In this document: positions 1-7,714 of the stretch, one piece after another
How positions within the stretch are numbered: the first letter of the stretch is position 1
Layout of the letters: the number at the start of each line of letters is the position of its first letter
DNA from: an uncultured Lachnospiraceae bacterium
GTDB lineage: Bacteria > Bacillota > Clostridia > Lachnospirales > Lachnospiraceae
Length of the DNA stretch: 25,237 bases
Assembly (NCBI GenBank): GCA_902803625.1
Contig: CADCQV010000225.1
Span: 1-25,237 of the forward strand
Reading direction: 5' to 3'
Position numbers and translations under genes: made by a program
Notes under the pieces: model-generated
Database searches by the model: none
Seen by the model: the letters and a program-made list of their open reading frames with translations, nothing else
What the model was told of the DNA's origin: nothing

Positions 1-85
1 AGAAGGAGGGATTTGAACCCTCGCGCCGCGTTAACGACCTACACCCTTAGCAGGGGCGCCTCTTCAGCCTCTTGAGTACTTCTCC
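1..85 (-). tRNA. tRNA-Ser (anticodon GCU), 3' end cut by the window edge
   Basis: Read on the minus strand, the gene begins GGAGAAG at base 85 and has a D arm, an anticodon stem with loop CTGCTAA (anticodon GCT at 49-51), a long class II variable arm, and a T arm GAGGG-TTCAAAT-CCCTC. The long variable arm and the GCT anticodon identify it as serine, AGC/AGU decoding. The acceptor 3' strand reads CTTCT and then the window stops, so the last two pairs, the discriminator base and any CCA lie outside. It lies 153 bases downstream of serS in the same orientation. Confidence 0.93.
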
Positions 86-118
86 ATAAGCCTGAATCAT
101 CAGATATTTATTACTTTC

Positions 119-141
119 GCGTCCGGACAGATGCCGGACGC
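119..141. repeat. 8-bp perfect inverted repeat between serS and tRNA-Ser
   Basis: GCGTCCGG (119-126) and CCGGACGC (134-141) pair perfectly around a 7-base loop. There is no T-run on either side in either direction, so it is not a standard intrinsic terminator. It may be an RNA processing or protection hairpin between serS and the tRNA, but this is inference. Confidence 0.5.
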
Positions 142-205
142 AAAGTTGATTATAACTTTATGATGCCCGTATTGTCAACCGTGAGAATAATTTAGTAATT
201 AAACG

Positions 206-229
206 TCCTACAGGCCGGGCTGTACAGGA
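206..229 (-). terminator. weak hairpin just after the serS stop
   Basis: On the minus strand, ten bases after the serS stop, CCTGTACAG can pair with CTGTAGG across a CCCGGC loop with a small bulge, followed by ACGTTTAATT. The T content after the stem is poor, so it is at best an inefficient terminator and would allow read-through into the tRNA-Ser gene. Confidence 0.3.
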
Positions 230-238
230 AAACGATAA

Positions 239-1519
239 TTACGGAATAAGCAGATCCTTCCCTCCCATATAAGGTCTCAGTACCTCGGGGATCCTGACGG
301 ATCCGTCCTCCTGAAGATTATTTTCAAGGAAGGCAATAAGCATTCTGGGCGGAGCCACAACTGTATTATTAAGGGTGTGAGCAAGATAATTACCCTTTTC
401 TCCCTTTATCCTTATCTTCAGTCTCCTTGCCTGGGCATCTCCAAGGTTTGAACAGCTTCCTACCTCAAAGTACTTCTTCTGTCTCGGGCTCCATGCTTCC
501 ACATCACAGGACTTGCACTTCAGATCGGCAAGGTCGCCGGAGCAGCACTCCAGTGTACGGACCGGTATATCAAGAGATCTGAAAAGATCCACGGTATTCT
601 TCCAGAGCTGATCGTACCAGTACGGCGAATCTTCCGGCTTGCAGACTACTATCATCTCCTGCTTTTCAAACTGATGGATCCGGTATACTCCTCTCTCCTC
701 CAATCCATGGGCTCCCTTCTCCTTCCTGAAGCAGGGAGAATAGCTGGTAAGGGTAAGCGGAAGGTTCTTCTCCGGAACAATCTGGTCAATATAACGCCCT
801 ATCATCGAGTGCTCGGAGGTACCGATAAGGTACAGATCCTCTCCCTCTATCTTGTACATCATCGCTTCCATTTCGGGAAAGCTCATAACACCCTGCACCA
901 CATTTCCGTGGATCATAAAAGGCGGCACCACATAGGTAAAGCCTCTGTCTATCATAAAGTCTCTCGCATAGGAAATAACAGCCGAGTGAAGTCTGGCTAT
1001 ATCTCCCACAAGATAATAAAATCCGTTTCCGGCGACACGCCTCGCTGCATCCAGATCAATCCCACCGAAGCTCTCCATAATATCCGTGTGATATGGTATC
1101 TCGAAATCCGGAACCAGGGGTTCCCCGAATTTCTCTATCTCCTTATTCTCGCTGTCATCCTTTCCAATGGGGACCGAGGGGTCGATTATCTGCGGGATCA
1201 CGTACATTATGGACTGTATCTTTTCCTTAAGCTCATTATTCTTTTTTTCCAGCTCGGAAAGTCTTTCTGCATTGGCGGAAACCTGAGCCTTTACCTTCTC
1301 GGCCTCTTCCTTCTGCCCCTTAGCCATAAGAGCCCCGATCTCCTTAGACAGCTTGTTTCTGCTGTTCCTTAGATCGTCAGCCTCCTGCTGTGTCTCACGG
1401 TTTTCCTTATCCAGTGCTATTACTTCGTCCACCAGCGGCAGCTTCTCATCCTGAAATTTTTTCTTTATATTTTCCTTAACAGTTTCCGGATTTTCTCTGA
1501 CAAATTTGATATCAAGCAT
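239..1519 (-). CDS. serS: seryl-tRNA synthetase
   Basis: Class II aminoacyl-tRNA synthetase that charges tRNA-Ser (and tRNA-Sec where present) with serine in the cytoplasm. The 426 residues match the usual length. Residues 1-110 are the charged, helical N-terminal arm that contacts the long variable arm of tRNA-Ser. The catalytic core has motif 2 around FRKEKGAHGLEERG-YRIHQFEK and motif 3 near the C-terminus ending in PEVLRPYMGG. Motif 3 reads NTVVAPPR instead of the more familiar SGLAVGR, keeping the arginine; I take this as a lineage variant, not damage. The ATG at 1519 has an AAAGGG site 10 bases upstream. A TATAAT (1564-1569, minus strand) suggests a promoter in the 144-bp divergent spacer; I saw no T-box leader. 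A tRNA-Ser gene follows downstream. Confidence 0.97.
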   Translation of the reverse strand: MLDIKFVRENPETVKENIKKKFQDEKLPLVDEVIALDKENRETQQEADDLRNSRNKLSKEIGALMAKGQKEEAEKVKAQVSANAERLSELEKKNNELKEKIQSIMYVIPQIIDPSVPIGKDDSENKEIEKFGEPLVPDFEIPYHTDIMESFGGIDLDAARRVAGNGFYYLVGDIARLHSAVISYARDFMIDRGFTYVVPPFMIHGNVVQGVMSFPEMEAMMYKIEGEDLYLIGTSEHSMIGRYIDQIVPEKNLPLTLTSYSPCFRKEKGAHGLEERGVYRIHQFEKQEMIVVCKPEDSPYWYDQLWKNTVDLFRSLDIPVRTLECCSGDLADLKCKSCDVEAWSPRQKKYFEVGSCSNLGDAQARRLKIRIKGEKGNYLAHTLNNTVVAPPRMLIAFLENNLQEDGSVRIPEVLRPYMGGKDLLIP

Positions 1520-1563
1520 TTTTGATCATTCCCTTTCGGTTTTTCGTATAAATTTATGTTATG

Positions 1564-1569
1564 ATTATA
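1564..1569 (-). promoter_or_regulatory. candidate -10 box for serS
   Basis: The minus strand reads TATAAT here, 45 bases upstream of the serS ATG. I find no good -35 hexamer at 16-18 bases, so the call rests on the -10 alone. The adjacent AGGGT...ACCCT inverted repeat (1571-1586) overlaps where a -35 spacer would be and might be an operator or a weak hairpin. Confidence 0.4.
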
Positions 1570-1663
1570 GAGGGTCAAAAAACCCTGCCTATGATGATAC
1601 AACACAAAGGCTCATTTTTCAATTAAGGAGCTTTTCATAAAAAAGATCCAAAGGAAATACCCT

Positions 1664-2509
1664 ATGACAAGAGAAGTAAATGTATCGGAAATAACGGAAG
1701 CACTGGCGGAAATGTGTATAAAGGCAAATCACTTCCTTTCGGATGATATGAAGGCTGCGCTGGATAAGGCTGCCGAAAAGGAAAGCTCTTCCCTGGGACG
1801 GGATATATTATCACAGCTCCAGGAGAACCTTGATATTGCAGGAAAGGATATGATCCCTATCTGTCAGGACACAGGTATGGCGGTTGTCTTTCTGGAGATC
1901 GGCCAGGACGTGCACCTTACCGGGGGAAATCTTGAAGATGCCGTAAATCAGGGTGTCAGAAAAGGATACACCGAAGGCTATTTAAGAAAGAGTGTTGTAA
2001 ATGATCCCATAATCCGGGAAAACACCGGCGATAACACCCCGGCTGTGATACATGAAAAAATCGTTCCGGGAGATAAAGTAAGGATAACCCTTGCGCCTAA
2101 AGGCTTCGGCAGCGAGAATATGAGCCGTATTTTTATGCTGAAGCCTGCTCAGGGCATAGAGGGCGTAAAGACAGCGATCCTTACCGCAGTAAAAGACGCA
2201 GGTCCCAATGCCTGTCCTCCTGTGGTCGTAGGTGTGGGTATAGGCGGCGATTTTGAAAAATGCGCCCTTCTTGCAAAAGAGGCCCTGACAAGAAGTACCG
2301 ACGGGCATTCTCCTCTTAAGCATATAAAGGAACTGGAGGAGGAAATGCTGGAAAGGATAAATGAAACCGGCATCGGGCCCGGAGGATTAGGCGGACATAC
2401 CACTGCTCTTGCGGTTAATATCAATACCTATCCCACCCATATTGCCGGTCTTCCGGTGGCGGTGAATATATGCTGCCATGTGAACAGGCATGTTTCCCTT
2501 ACCATATAA
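1664..2509 (+). CDS. class I (Fe-S) fumarate hydratase, alpha subunit
   Basis: The 281-residue N-terminal/alpha half of a two-subunit class I hydro-lyase that reversibly hydrates fumarate to L-malate. Three cysteines placed as in the family can hold the oxygen-sensitive [4Fe-4S] cluster: C67 in ICQDTG, C184 in NACPP, and C270 (or C271) in NICCH. GPGGLGGHTTAL is also typical. The partner beta subunit is encoded 106 bp downstream. L(+)-tartrate dehydratase (TtdA) has the same fold and cannot be excluded by sequence reading, but fumarase is the commoner role in anaerobic Clostridia. An AAAGGAAA site lies 8 bases before the ATG. With its partner it is transcribed toward the origin, opposite to every other left-arm gene here. 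Confidence 0.92.
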   Translation: MTREVNVSEITEALAEMCIKANHFLSDDMKAALDKAAEKESSSLGRDILSQLQENLDIAGKDMIPICQDTGMAVVFLEIGQDVHLTGGNLEDAVNQGVRKGYTEGYLRKSVVNDPIIRENTGDNTPAVIHEKIVPGDKVRITLAPKGFGSENMSRIFMLKPAQGIEGVKTAILTAVKDAGPNACPPVVVGVGIGGDFEKCALLAKEALTRSTDGHSPLKHIKELEEEMLERINETGIGPGGLGGHTTALAVNINTYPTHIAGLPVAVNICCHVNRHVSLTI

Positions 2510-2601
2510 TGTTTCACAAATCGGCACTACCACAACATTTAGTTTATTTGATCACGACTTATCAACATTTTGTTAATAACTCTGTTGATAACCGTGAAAC
2601 A
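2510..2601. promoter_or_regulatory. composite inverted-repeat element with DnaA-box-like and parS-half-like motifs
   Basis: The fumarase intergenic spacer begins with TGTTTCAC (2510-2517) and has GTGAAACA at 2594-2601: the two halves of a parS palindrome 76 bp apart. Between them are three 9-mers resembling the DnaA box TTATCCACA: TTATCAACA on plus (2559-2567), TTATTAACA on minus (2571-2579) and TTATCAACA on minus (2583-2591), with starts exactly 12 bp apart. The first and third form a perfect inverted repeat. It could act as DNA (DnaA or ParB contacts) or as an mRNA stem between two cistrons. Function is unproven. Confidence 0.5.
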
Positions 2602-2615
2602 TAACAGGAGCTTTT

Positions 2616-3137
2616 ATGGAATACAGACTTAATGTTCCCTTTTCCGTGGATGAGATCAGAGACTTAAAGGCCGGCGATAAGGTTTTCTTAAGCGGCACCA
2701 TATATACAGCGCGGGACGCCGCCCATAAAAGGATGGATGAAAGCCTCGATAAAGACGGTTCTCTTCCTTTTGATATCAAAGGGAATGTGATCTACTATAT
2801 GGGGCCAAGCCCCGCTAGACCGGGTAAAGTCATTGGAAGTGCCGGTCCCACCACTGCCAGCCGTATGGATAAATACACCCCCCGGCTTCTCGATCTCGGT
2901 CTCCTTGGAATGATAGGCAAGGGAAAACGTTCCCCGGAGGTACATGAAGCTATAGTTCGTAATAAAGCCGTTTACTTTGCCTCGATCGGCGGTGCCGGTG
3001 CCCTTCTCTCCAAATGCATAAAAAAATCCGAGGTCATCGCATATGACGACCTCGGAACTGAAGCAGTCAGAAAACTTACGGTAGAAGATTTTCCCTGTAT
3101 TGTCGTTACCGATCCTGAAGGGAATACCCTTTACTGA
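2616..3137 (+). CDS. class I (Fe-S) fumarate hydratase, beta subunit
   Basis: The 173-residue C-terminal/beta half of the two-subunit class I hydro-lyase. It carries the swivelling substrate-binding domain: LSGTIYTARDAAHKR near residue 25, MGPSPARPG near 62, GPTTASRMD near 77, and the closing LGTEAVRKLTVEDFPCIVVTD stretch. It assembles with the alpha subunit upstream to complete the active site; tartrate dehydratase beta is the alternative reading. A CAGGAG site lies 6 bases before the ATG. The gene ends 11 bp from the stop of gyrA, which converges on it, and no terminator fits in that gap, so transcripts from the two sides probably run into each other. Confidence 0.92.
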   Translation: MEYRLNVPFSVDEIRDLKAGDKVFLSGTIYTARDAAHKRMDESLDKDGSLPFDIKGNVIYYMGPSPARPGKVIGSAGPTTASRMDKYTPRLLDLGLLGMIGKGKRSPEVHEAIVRNKAVYFASIGGAGALLSKCIKKSEVIAYDDLGTEAVRKLTVEDFPCIVVTDPEGNTLY

Positions 3138-3148
3138 TCGCTGCTTTT

Positions 3149-5680
3149 CTATGCTTTGGTTTCCGGAGCTGACCCATTAACTTCAGTATCATCTCCTGTT
3201 TCCGTATCAATATCCTCGATATCATTATTTCCGTCGGAAAGCTTTGCTCTGACCTTTGCTACCTTTGCTACCCGGACCCCTTCGTCCAGATTCATAAGCT
3301 TCACGCCCATGGTGATACGGCTGTATTCGGAAATATCATTGGCTCTTATCTGTATGATAACCCCGGCATCCGTAATAAGCATAACTTCATGATCAGGATT
3401 TACGGCCTTTACTCCCACAAGGTCTCCGGTCTTCTCCGTGATCTTATAGCACTTAACACCCTTTCCTCCGCGCTTCTGAACATGGAACTCCTCAAGTGAT
3501 GTCCGCTTTCCGATACCGTTTTCGGTCACAAGAAGCAGTGCTTCTCCCTGGCTCATAAGCTGCATTCCCACAACATCATCACCGGGAATAAGATTTACAC
3601 CAATGACTCCCATGGCGGCTCTGCCCGTATTTCTGACATCACTTTCCTTGAACCTTATACACATTCCGTATTTGGTTACGATAAAAATATCCTCATTAAG
3701 GCTGATATGCTTTACTTCCACAAGCTCATCATCTTCTCTTAGGTTTATGGCGAAGAGCCCGTTTTTACGGACATTGGCAAATTCCTTTGCCCTTGTCTTC
3801 TTTACGATGCCCTTTTTCGTAACCATAAAGAGATATCTGTCCTCTTCAAAGTCTTTTATGGGGATGGTGGCGGTTATCTTCTCATTGGGTGAAAGCTGCA
3901 GGAGGTTCACGATCGCAGTACCCCGGGCATTCCTTGACCCCTCGGGGATCTCATATGCCTTCAATCTGTACACTCTTCCCATATTCGTAAAGAACATTAC
4001 GTAATTATGCGTCGTGGTCATGAGAAGGTCTTCAATATAATCGTTTTCTATGGTGGTGATACCCTTTATTCCCCGGCCTCCCCTGTTCTGGGCCGAGAAA
4101 TTGTCGACAGACATCCTCTTGATATAGCCCAGAGAGGTCATGGCAAGGACTGTATTCTCCTTCGGTATCATATCCTCCATAGAGATATCATAGGCATCAA
4201 AGCCTATGGAGGTCTTTCTGTCATCACCGTACTTATCATAGATCACGGAGATCTCATCCCGTATCACCATGAGAAGCTTCTTCGGATCTGCAAGGATAGC
4301 CTTATATTCGGCGATTTTTTTCTGAAGCTCGTCATATTCATTCTGCAGCTTTTCTCTTTCCAATGCTGCAAGTGCTCTAAGCCTCATCTCCACTATTGCA
4401 GATGCCTGGGCATCATCGATCTTTAAGAAATCAATGAGCTTTTCCTTTGCCTCCGCAACCGTCTTACTGGAGCGGATAAGCCTTATTACCTCATCTATAG
4501 TGTCGATAGCCTTTAAGAGTCCTTCGAGAATATGGGCTCTTTCCTCTGCTTTATTCAGGTCAAACTGCGTGCGGCGTCTTACCACATCCTCCTGGTGGAG
4601 AAGATAGCACTTCAGCATTTCCAGAAGGTTCAGTATATGAGGCTCATTATTGACAAGAGCCAGCATTATTATCCCGAAGCTGTCCTGAAGCTGGGTATGT
4701 TTATAGAGCTGGTTTAATATGATGTTGGCATTGACATCCCGCCTGAGCTCGATAACAACCCTCATTCCCTCTCTGTCGGATTCATCCCTAAGGTCTGTGA
4801 TGCCGTCGATCTTCTTATCCTTTACAAGATCAGCAATATTCTTCAGAAGCTTTGCTTTATTGACAAGGTAGGGAAGCTCGGTGACGATGATCCTTGATTT
4901 GCCGTTATCCATAGTCTCGATATCGGTGACAGCCCTGACTACAACCTTCCCACGGCCGGTTCTGTAAGCTTCCTCTATTCCCCTGTTTCCGAGAATGGTT
5001 CCGCCGGTAGGAAAATCCGGTCCCTTTACTATCCGTAAAAGCTCACTTATATCCGTATCCCTGTCTTCATTAACCTTATTATCGATAAGAAGACGTACTG
5101 CATCTATAACCTCCCTAAGATTATGAGGTGGGATATTGGTGGCCATTCCTACGGCTATTCCTGTGGTTCCGTTTACCAGAAGATTCGGAAAGCGTGCAGG
5201 CAGTACCGTAGGCTCTGACTCGGTCTCGTCAAAGTTCGGAACAAAATCCACGGTATCCTTATTGATATCGGCCAGCATTTCCATACAGATCTTTGAAAGT
5301 CTGGCTTCTGTATATCTCATTGCCGCTGCGCCGTCACCGTCAACGGATCCGAAGTTTCCGTGTCCGTCTACCAGACAGTAGCGCATTGACCATTCCTGGG
5401 CCATATTGACAAGAGAGCCGTATATCGAGCTGTCCCCGTGAGGGTGATATTTACCCATTGTGTCACCGACGATACGTGCACATTTCCTGTGCGGCTTGTC
5501 AGGTCCGTTATTCAACTCTATCATGGAATACAGGATACGCCTCTGCACAGGCTTCAGTCCGTCCCTTACATCGGGAAGGGCACGTGCGGCTATGACACTC
5601 ATGGCATAGTCTATATATGACGATTCCATAGTCTTTTTCAGATCTACTTCACTTATACGGTCAAATGTGTTTTCTTCCAT
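3149..5680 (-). CDS. gyrA: DNA gyrase subunit A
   Basis: Breakage-reunion subunit of gyrase, which with GyrB introduces negative supercoils using ATP. I place the start at the ATG at 5680 (843 aa): it has GAGG five bases upstream, while the longer frame needs a GTG at 5695 and its codons contain that same ribosome site. The winged-helix domain carries the active tyrosine in AAAMRYTEAR (Y123). The quinolone-determining region reads HPHGDSSIYGS, with glycine at the position of E. coli D87. The C-terminal half has six beta-pinwheel repeats and a GyrA-box-like QNRGGRGIKG, followed by an acidic tail rich in D, E and T. Last gene of the dnaA-side operon, 114 bp after gyrB. Confidence 0.97.
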   Translation of the reverse strand: MEENTFDRISEVDLKKTMESSYIDYAMSVIAARALPDVRDGLKPVQRRILYSMIELNNGPDKPHRKCARIVGDTMGKYHPHGDSSIYGSLVNMAQEWSMRYCLVDGHGNFGSVDGDGAAAMRYTEARLSKICMEMLADINKDTVDFVPNFDETESEPTVLPARFPNLLVNGTTGIAVGMATNIPPHNLREVIDAVRLLIDNKVNEDRDTDISELLRIVKGPDFPTGGTILGNRGIEEAYRTGRGKVVVRAVTDIETMDNGKSRIIVTELPYLVNKAKLLKNIADLVKDKKIDGITDLRDESDREGMRVVIELRRDVNANIILNQLYKHTQLQDSFGIIMLALVNNEPHILNLLEMLKCYLLHQEDVVRRRTQFDLNKAEERAHILEGLLKAIDTIDEVIRLIRSSKTVAEAKEKLIDFLKIDDAQASAIVEMRLRALAALEREKLQNEYDELQKKIAEYKAILADPKKLLMVIRDEISVIYDKYGDDRKTSIGFDAYDISMEDMIPKENTVLAMTSLGYIKRMSVDNFSAQNRGGRGIKGITTIENDYIEDLLMTTTHNYVMFFTNMGRVYRLKAYEIPEGSRNARGTAIVNLLQLSPNEKITATIPIKDFEEDRYLFMVTKKGIVKKTRAKEFANVRKNGLFAINLREDDELVEVKHISLNEDIFIVTKYGMCIRFKESDVRNTGRAAMGVIGVNLIPGDDVVGMQLMSQGEALLLVTENGIGKRTSLEEFHVQKRGGKGVKCYKITEKTGDLVGVKAVNPDHEVMLITDAGVIIQIRANDISEYSRITMGVKLMNLDEGVRVAKVAKVRAKLSDGNNDIEDIDTETGDDTEVNGSAPETKA

Positions 5681-5734
5681 TTTTACCTCATTCACCGCTT
5701 ACGCGGTCTCCCTTCCACTGCAAAGAGAAAAATC

Positions 5735-5794
5735 AGATTCTTCGCTTCGCTCAGAATGACAACGGTTTTATTCGCTCAGAATGACAACGGTTTA
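5735..5794. repeat. REP-like element with a tandem 25-bp duplication in the gyrB-gyrA spacer
   Basis: AGATTCTTCGCTTCGCTCAG-AATGACA (5735-5761) is a short dispersed repeat type also present around 9066-9225. The segment starting TTCGCTCAGAATGACAACGG occurs twice in direct succession (5746-5770 and 5771-5794) and the second copy ends exactly at the gyrB stop codon. It lies in the transcribed spacer between gyrB and gyrA. Confidence 0.75.
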
Positions 5795-7714
5795 TTATAT
5801 ATCCAGGTTTCTTACGTACTTTGCGTTTTCAAGGATAAAGTCACGTCTGGGTTCCACCTTATCCCCCATAAGCGTCATAAAGGTAAGATTTACGTCAGAC
5901 TCGGCTTCCTCATCCATCCCGACTCTCAGAAGTACCCTCTTCTCAGGATCCATGGTTGTCTCCCAGAGCTGCTCGGCATCCATCTCTCCAAGACCCTTAT
6001 ATCTCTGGATCTTATTATTCTGATCCCTGCCTACATCATTTATTATCTTTGAAAGCTCCTCATCGGAGTATGCATACCATACCTTTTTATTCTTTTCCAG
6101 CTTATAAAGGGGCGGCTGCGCCAGGTATACATGCCCCTGTCTTATGAGCTCCGGCATAAATCTATAGATAAAGGTCAGCATCAATGTTGCAATGTGGGCA
6201 CCGTCCACATCGGCATCCGTCATAATTATTATCTTATCATAGCGGAGCCTTGAAATATCAAAGTCATCATGGATACCCGTTCCGAATGCGGTTATCATGG
6301 ACTTTATTTCCTCATTTCCGTAAACCCTGTCGAGACGGGCTTTTTCCACATTAAGAATCTTTCCTCTAAGAGGAAGGATTGCCTGTGTCGCTCTGGAACG
6401 CGCAGTCTTTGCACTTCCTCCGGCGGAATCTCCCTCGACTATAAAGATCTCACAGTTCTTTGGATCCTTATCTGAGCAGTCCGCAAGCTTGCCGGGAAGA
6501 GAGAGACCGTCGAGCGCGGACTTCCTGCGGGTTAAGTCCCTTGCCTTTCTGGCAGCTTCCCTTGCCCTCTGGGACTGTATGGATTTTTCACAGATTATCT
6601 TTGCAACAGAGGGATTCTGTTCAAGATAGTAGGTGAGCTGCTCGGACAGAAGCGACTCCACCGCATTTCTAGCCTCAGTGTTTCCGAGCTTCTGCTTGGT
6701 CTGTCCCTCAAACTGGGGATCCTCTATCTTTATAGATACTATGGAAGTAAGACCTTCACGTATATCCTCACCGGAAAGATTTTCCTCATTATCCTTTAAG
6801 AATTTCATCTTTCTTGCATAGTCATTAAAGGTCTTTGTTATGGAATTCCTGAAGCCCGTAAGATGTGTACCTCCCTCGGGAGTGTTTATATTATTTACAA
6901 AGCTGTAGGAACTCTCATTATAGGAGTCATTATGCTGCATTGCGACTTCCACATATACTCCGCCTCTCTGGCCTTCGCTGTAAATAATATCGTCATAAAG
7001 AGCAGTAGTACTCTTATTTAAGTACTTTACAAACTCCTTTATCCCTCCCTCGTAATGGAAGGTTTCATCTCTTTCCTGTCCTTCTCTTGTATCGTGAAGA
7101 TCTATCCGGAGATTTTTTGTCAGGAAGGCCATTTCCCTCAGTCTCTGTCTGAGGACATTAAATTCAAAGGTTGTGGTTTCCTTAAATATCTCGGCGTCAG
7201 GCTTGAAGGTTACCCTTGTACCATGCTTTTCCTTTTCACATTCCCCTGTCACCGAAAGAGGAGCTGTGGTCTTTCCTCTCGAAAACCTCTCCTCATAAAT
7301 CTTTCCTTCCTTAAAAATATTAACAGTAAGCCACTCCGAAAGAGCGTTTACAACTGAGGCACCCACTCCATGAAGACCACCTGAGACCTTATATCCTCCG
7401 CCGCCGAATTTACCTCCCGCATGAAGGATGGTGAATACTACTTCAACTCCGGGAAGTCCTGATTTATGGTTTATATCTACGGGAATACCTCTTCCGTTAT
7501 CCTCCACTGTTACAGAACCGTCTTTATTTATCCAGACATGGATATTGTCACAGGCTCCGGCCAGAGCTTCATCAACGGAATTATCCACTATTTCATACAC
7601 CAGATGGTGGAGTCCCCTGGAGCTCGTGGTTCCGATATACATTCCCGGGCGTTTTCTCACCGCCTCCAGGCCTTCAAGTATCTGTATCTGATCCGCACCG
7701 TACTGCTGACTCAT
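5795..7714 (-). CDS. gyrB: DNA gyrase subunit B
   Basis: ATPase subunit of DNA gyrase. GHKL ATP-binding features appear in order: EIVDNSVDEA (Mg-binding Asn), EDNGRGIPVD and GGLHGVGASVVNALS; the Toprim domain has EGDSAGG near residue 430 and DADVDGAH near 502; the C-terminal RYKGLGEMDAEQLWETTMDP is typical of GyrB. I prefer the ATG at 7714, which gives the family-typical MSQQYGADQIQILEGLEAV start and overlaps the recF stop as ATGA, the usual arrangement for translational coupling. The ATG at 7729 (five residues longer) has an AAGG 7 bases upstream and is also possible. No large insertion, so the ordinary Gram-positive form of about 640 aa. Confidence 0.97.
   Translation of the reverse strand: MSQQYGADQIQILEGLEAVRKRPGMYIGTTSSRGLHHLVYEIVDNSVDEALAGACDNIHVWINKDGSVTVEDNGRGIPVDINHKSGLPGVEVVFTILHAGGKFGGGGYKVSGGLHGVGASVVNALSEWLTVNIFKEGKIYEERFSRGKTTAPLSVTGECEKEKHGTRVTFKPDAEIFKETTTFEFNVLRQRLREMAFLTKNLRIDLHDTREGQERDETFHYEGGIKEFVKYLNKSTTALYDDIIYSEGQRGGVYVEVAMQHNDSYNESSYSFVNNINTPEGGTHLTGFRNSITKTFNDYARKMKFLKDNEENLSGEDIREGLTSIVSIKIEDPQFEGQTKQKLGNTEARNAVESLLSEQLTYYLEQNPSVAKIICEKSIQSQRAREAARKARDLTRRKSALDGLSLPGKLADCSDKDPKNCEIFIVEGDSAGGSAKTARSRATQAILPLRGKILNVEKARLDRVYGNEEIKSMITAFGTGIHDDFDISRLRYDKIIIMTDADVDGAHIATLMLTFIYRFMPELIRQGHVYLAQPPLYKLEKNKKVWYAYSDEELSKIINDVGRDQNNKIQRYKGLGEMDAEQLWETTMDPEKRVLLRVGMDEEAESDVNLTFMTLMGDKVEPRRDFILENAKYVRNLDI

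Noticed and set aside
674..1372. 232-residue plus-strand frame opposite serS
   Set aside because: Antisense to conserved serS; no ribosome site or family pattern.
1520..1663. T-box leader controlling serS
   Set aside because: No conserved T-box sequence or antiterminator pair was found on the minus strand, and the spacer is too short for a full T-box leader.
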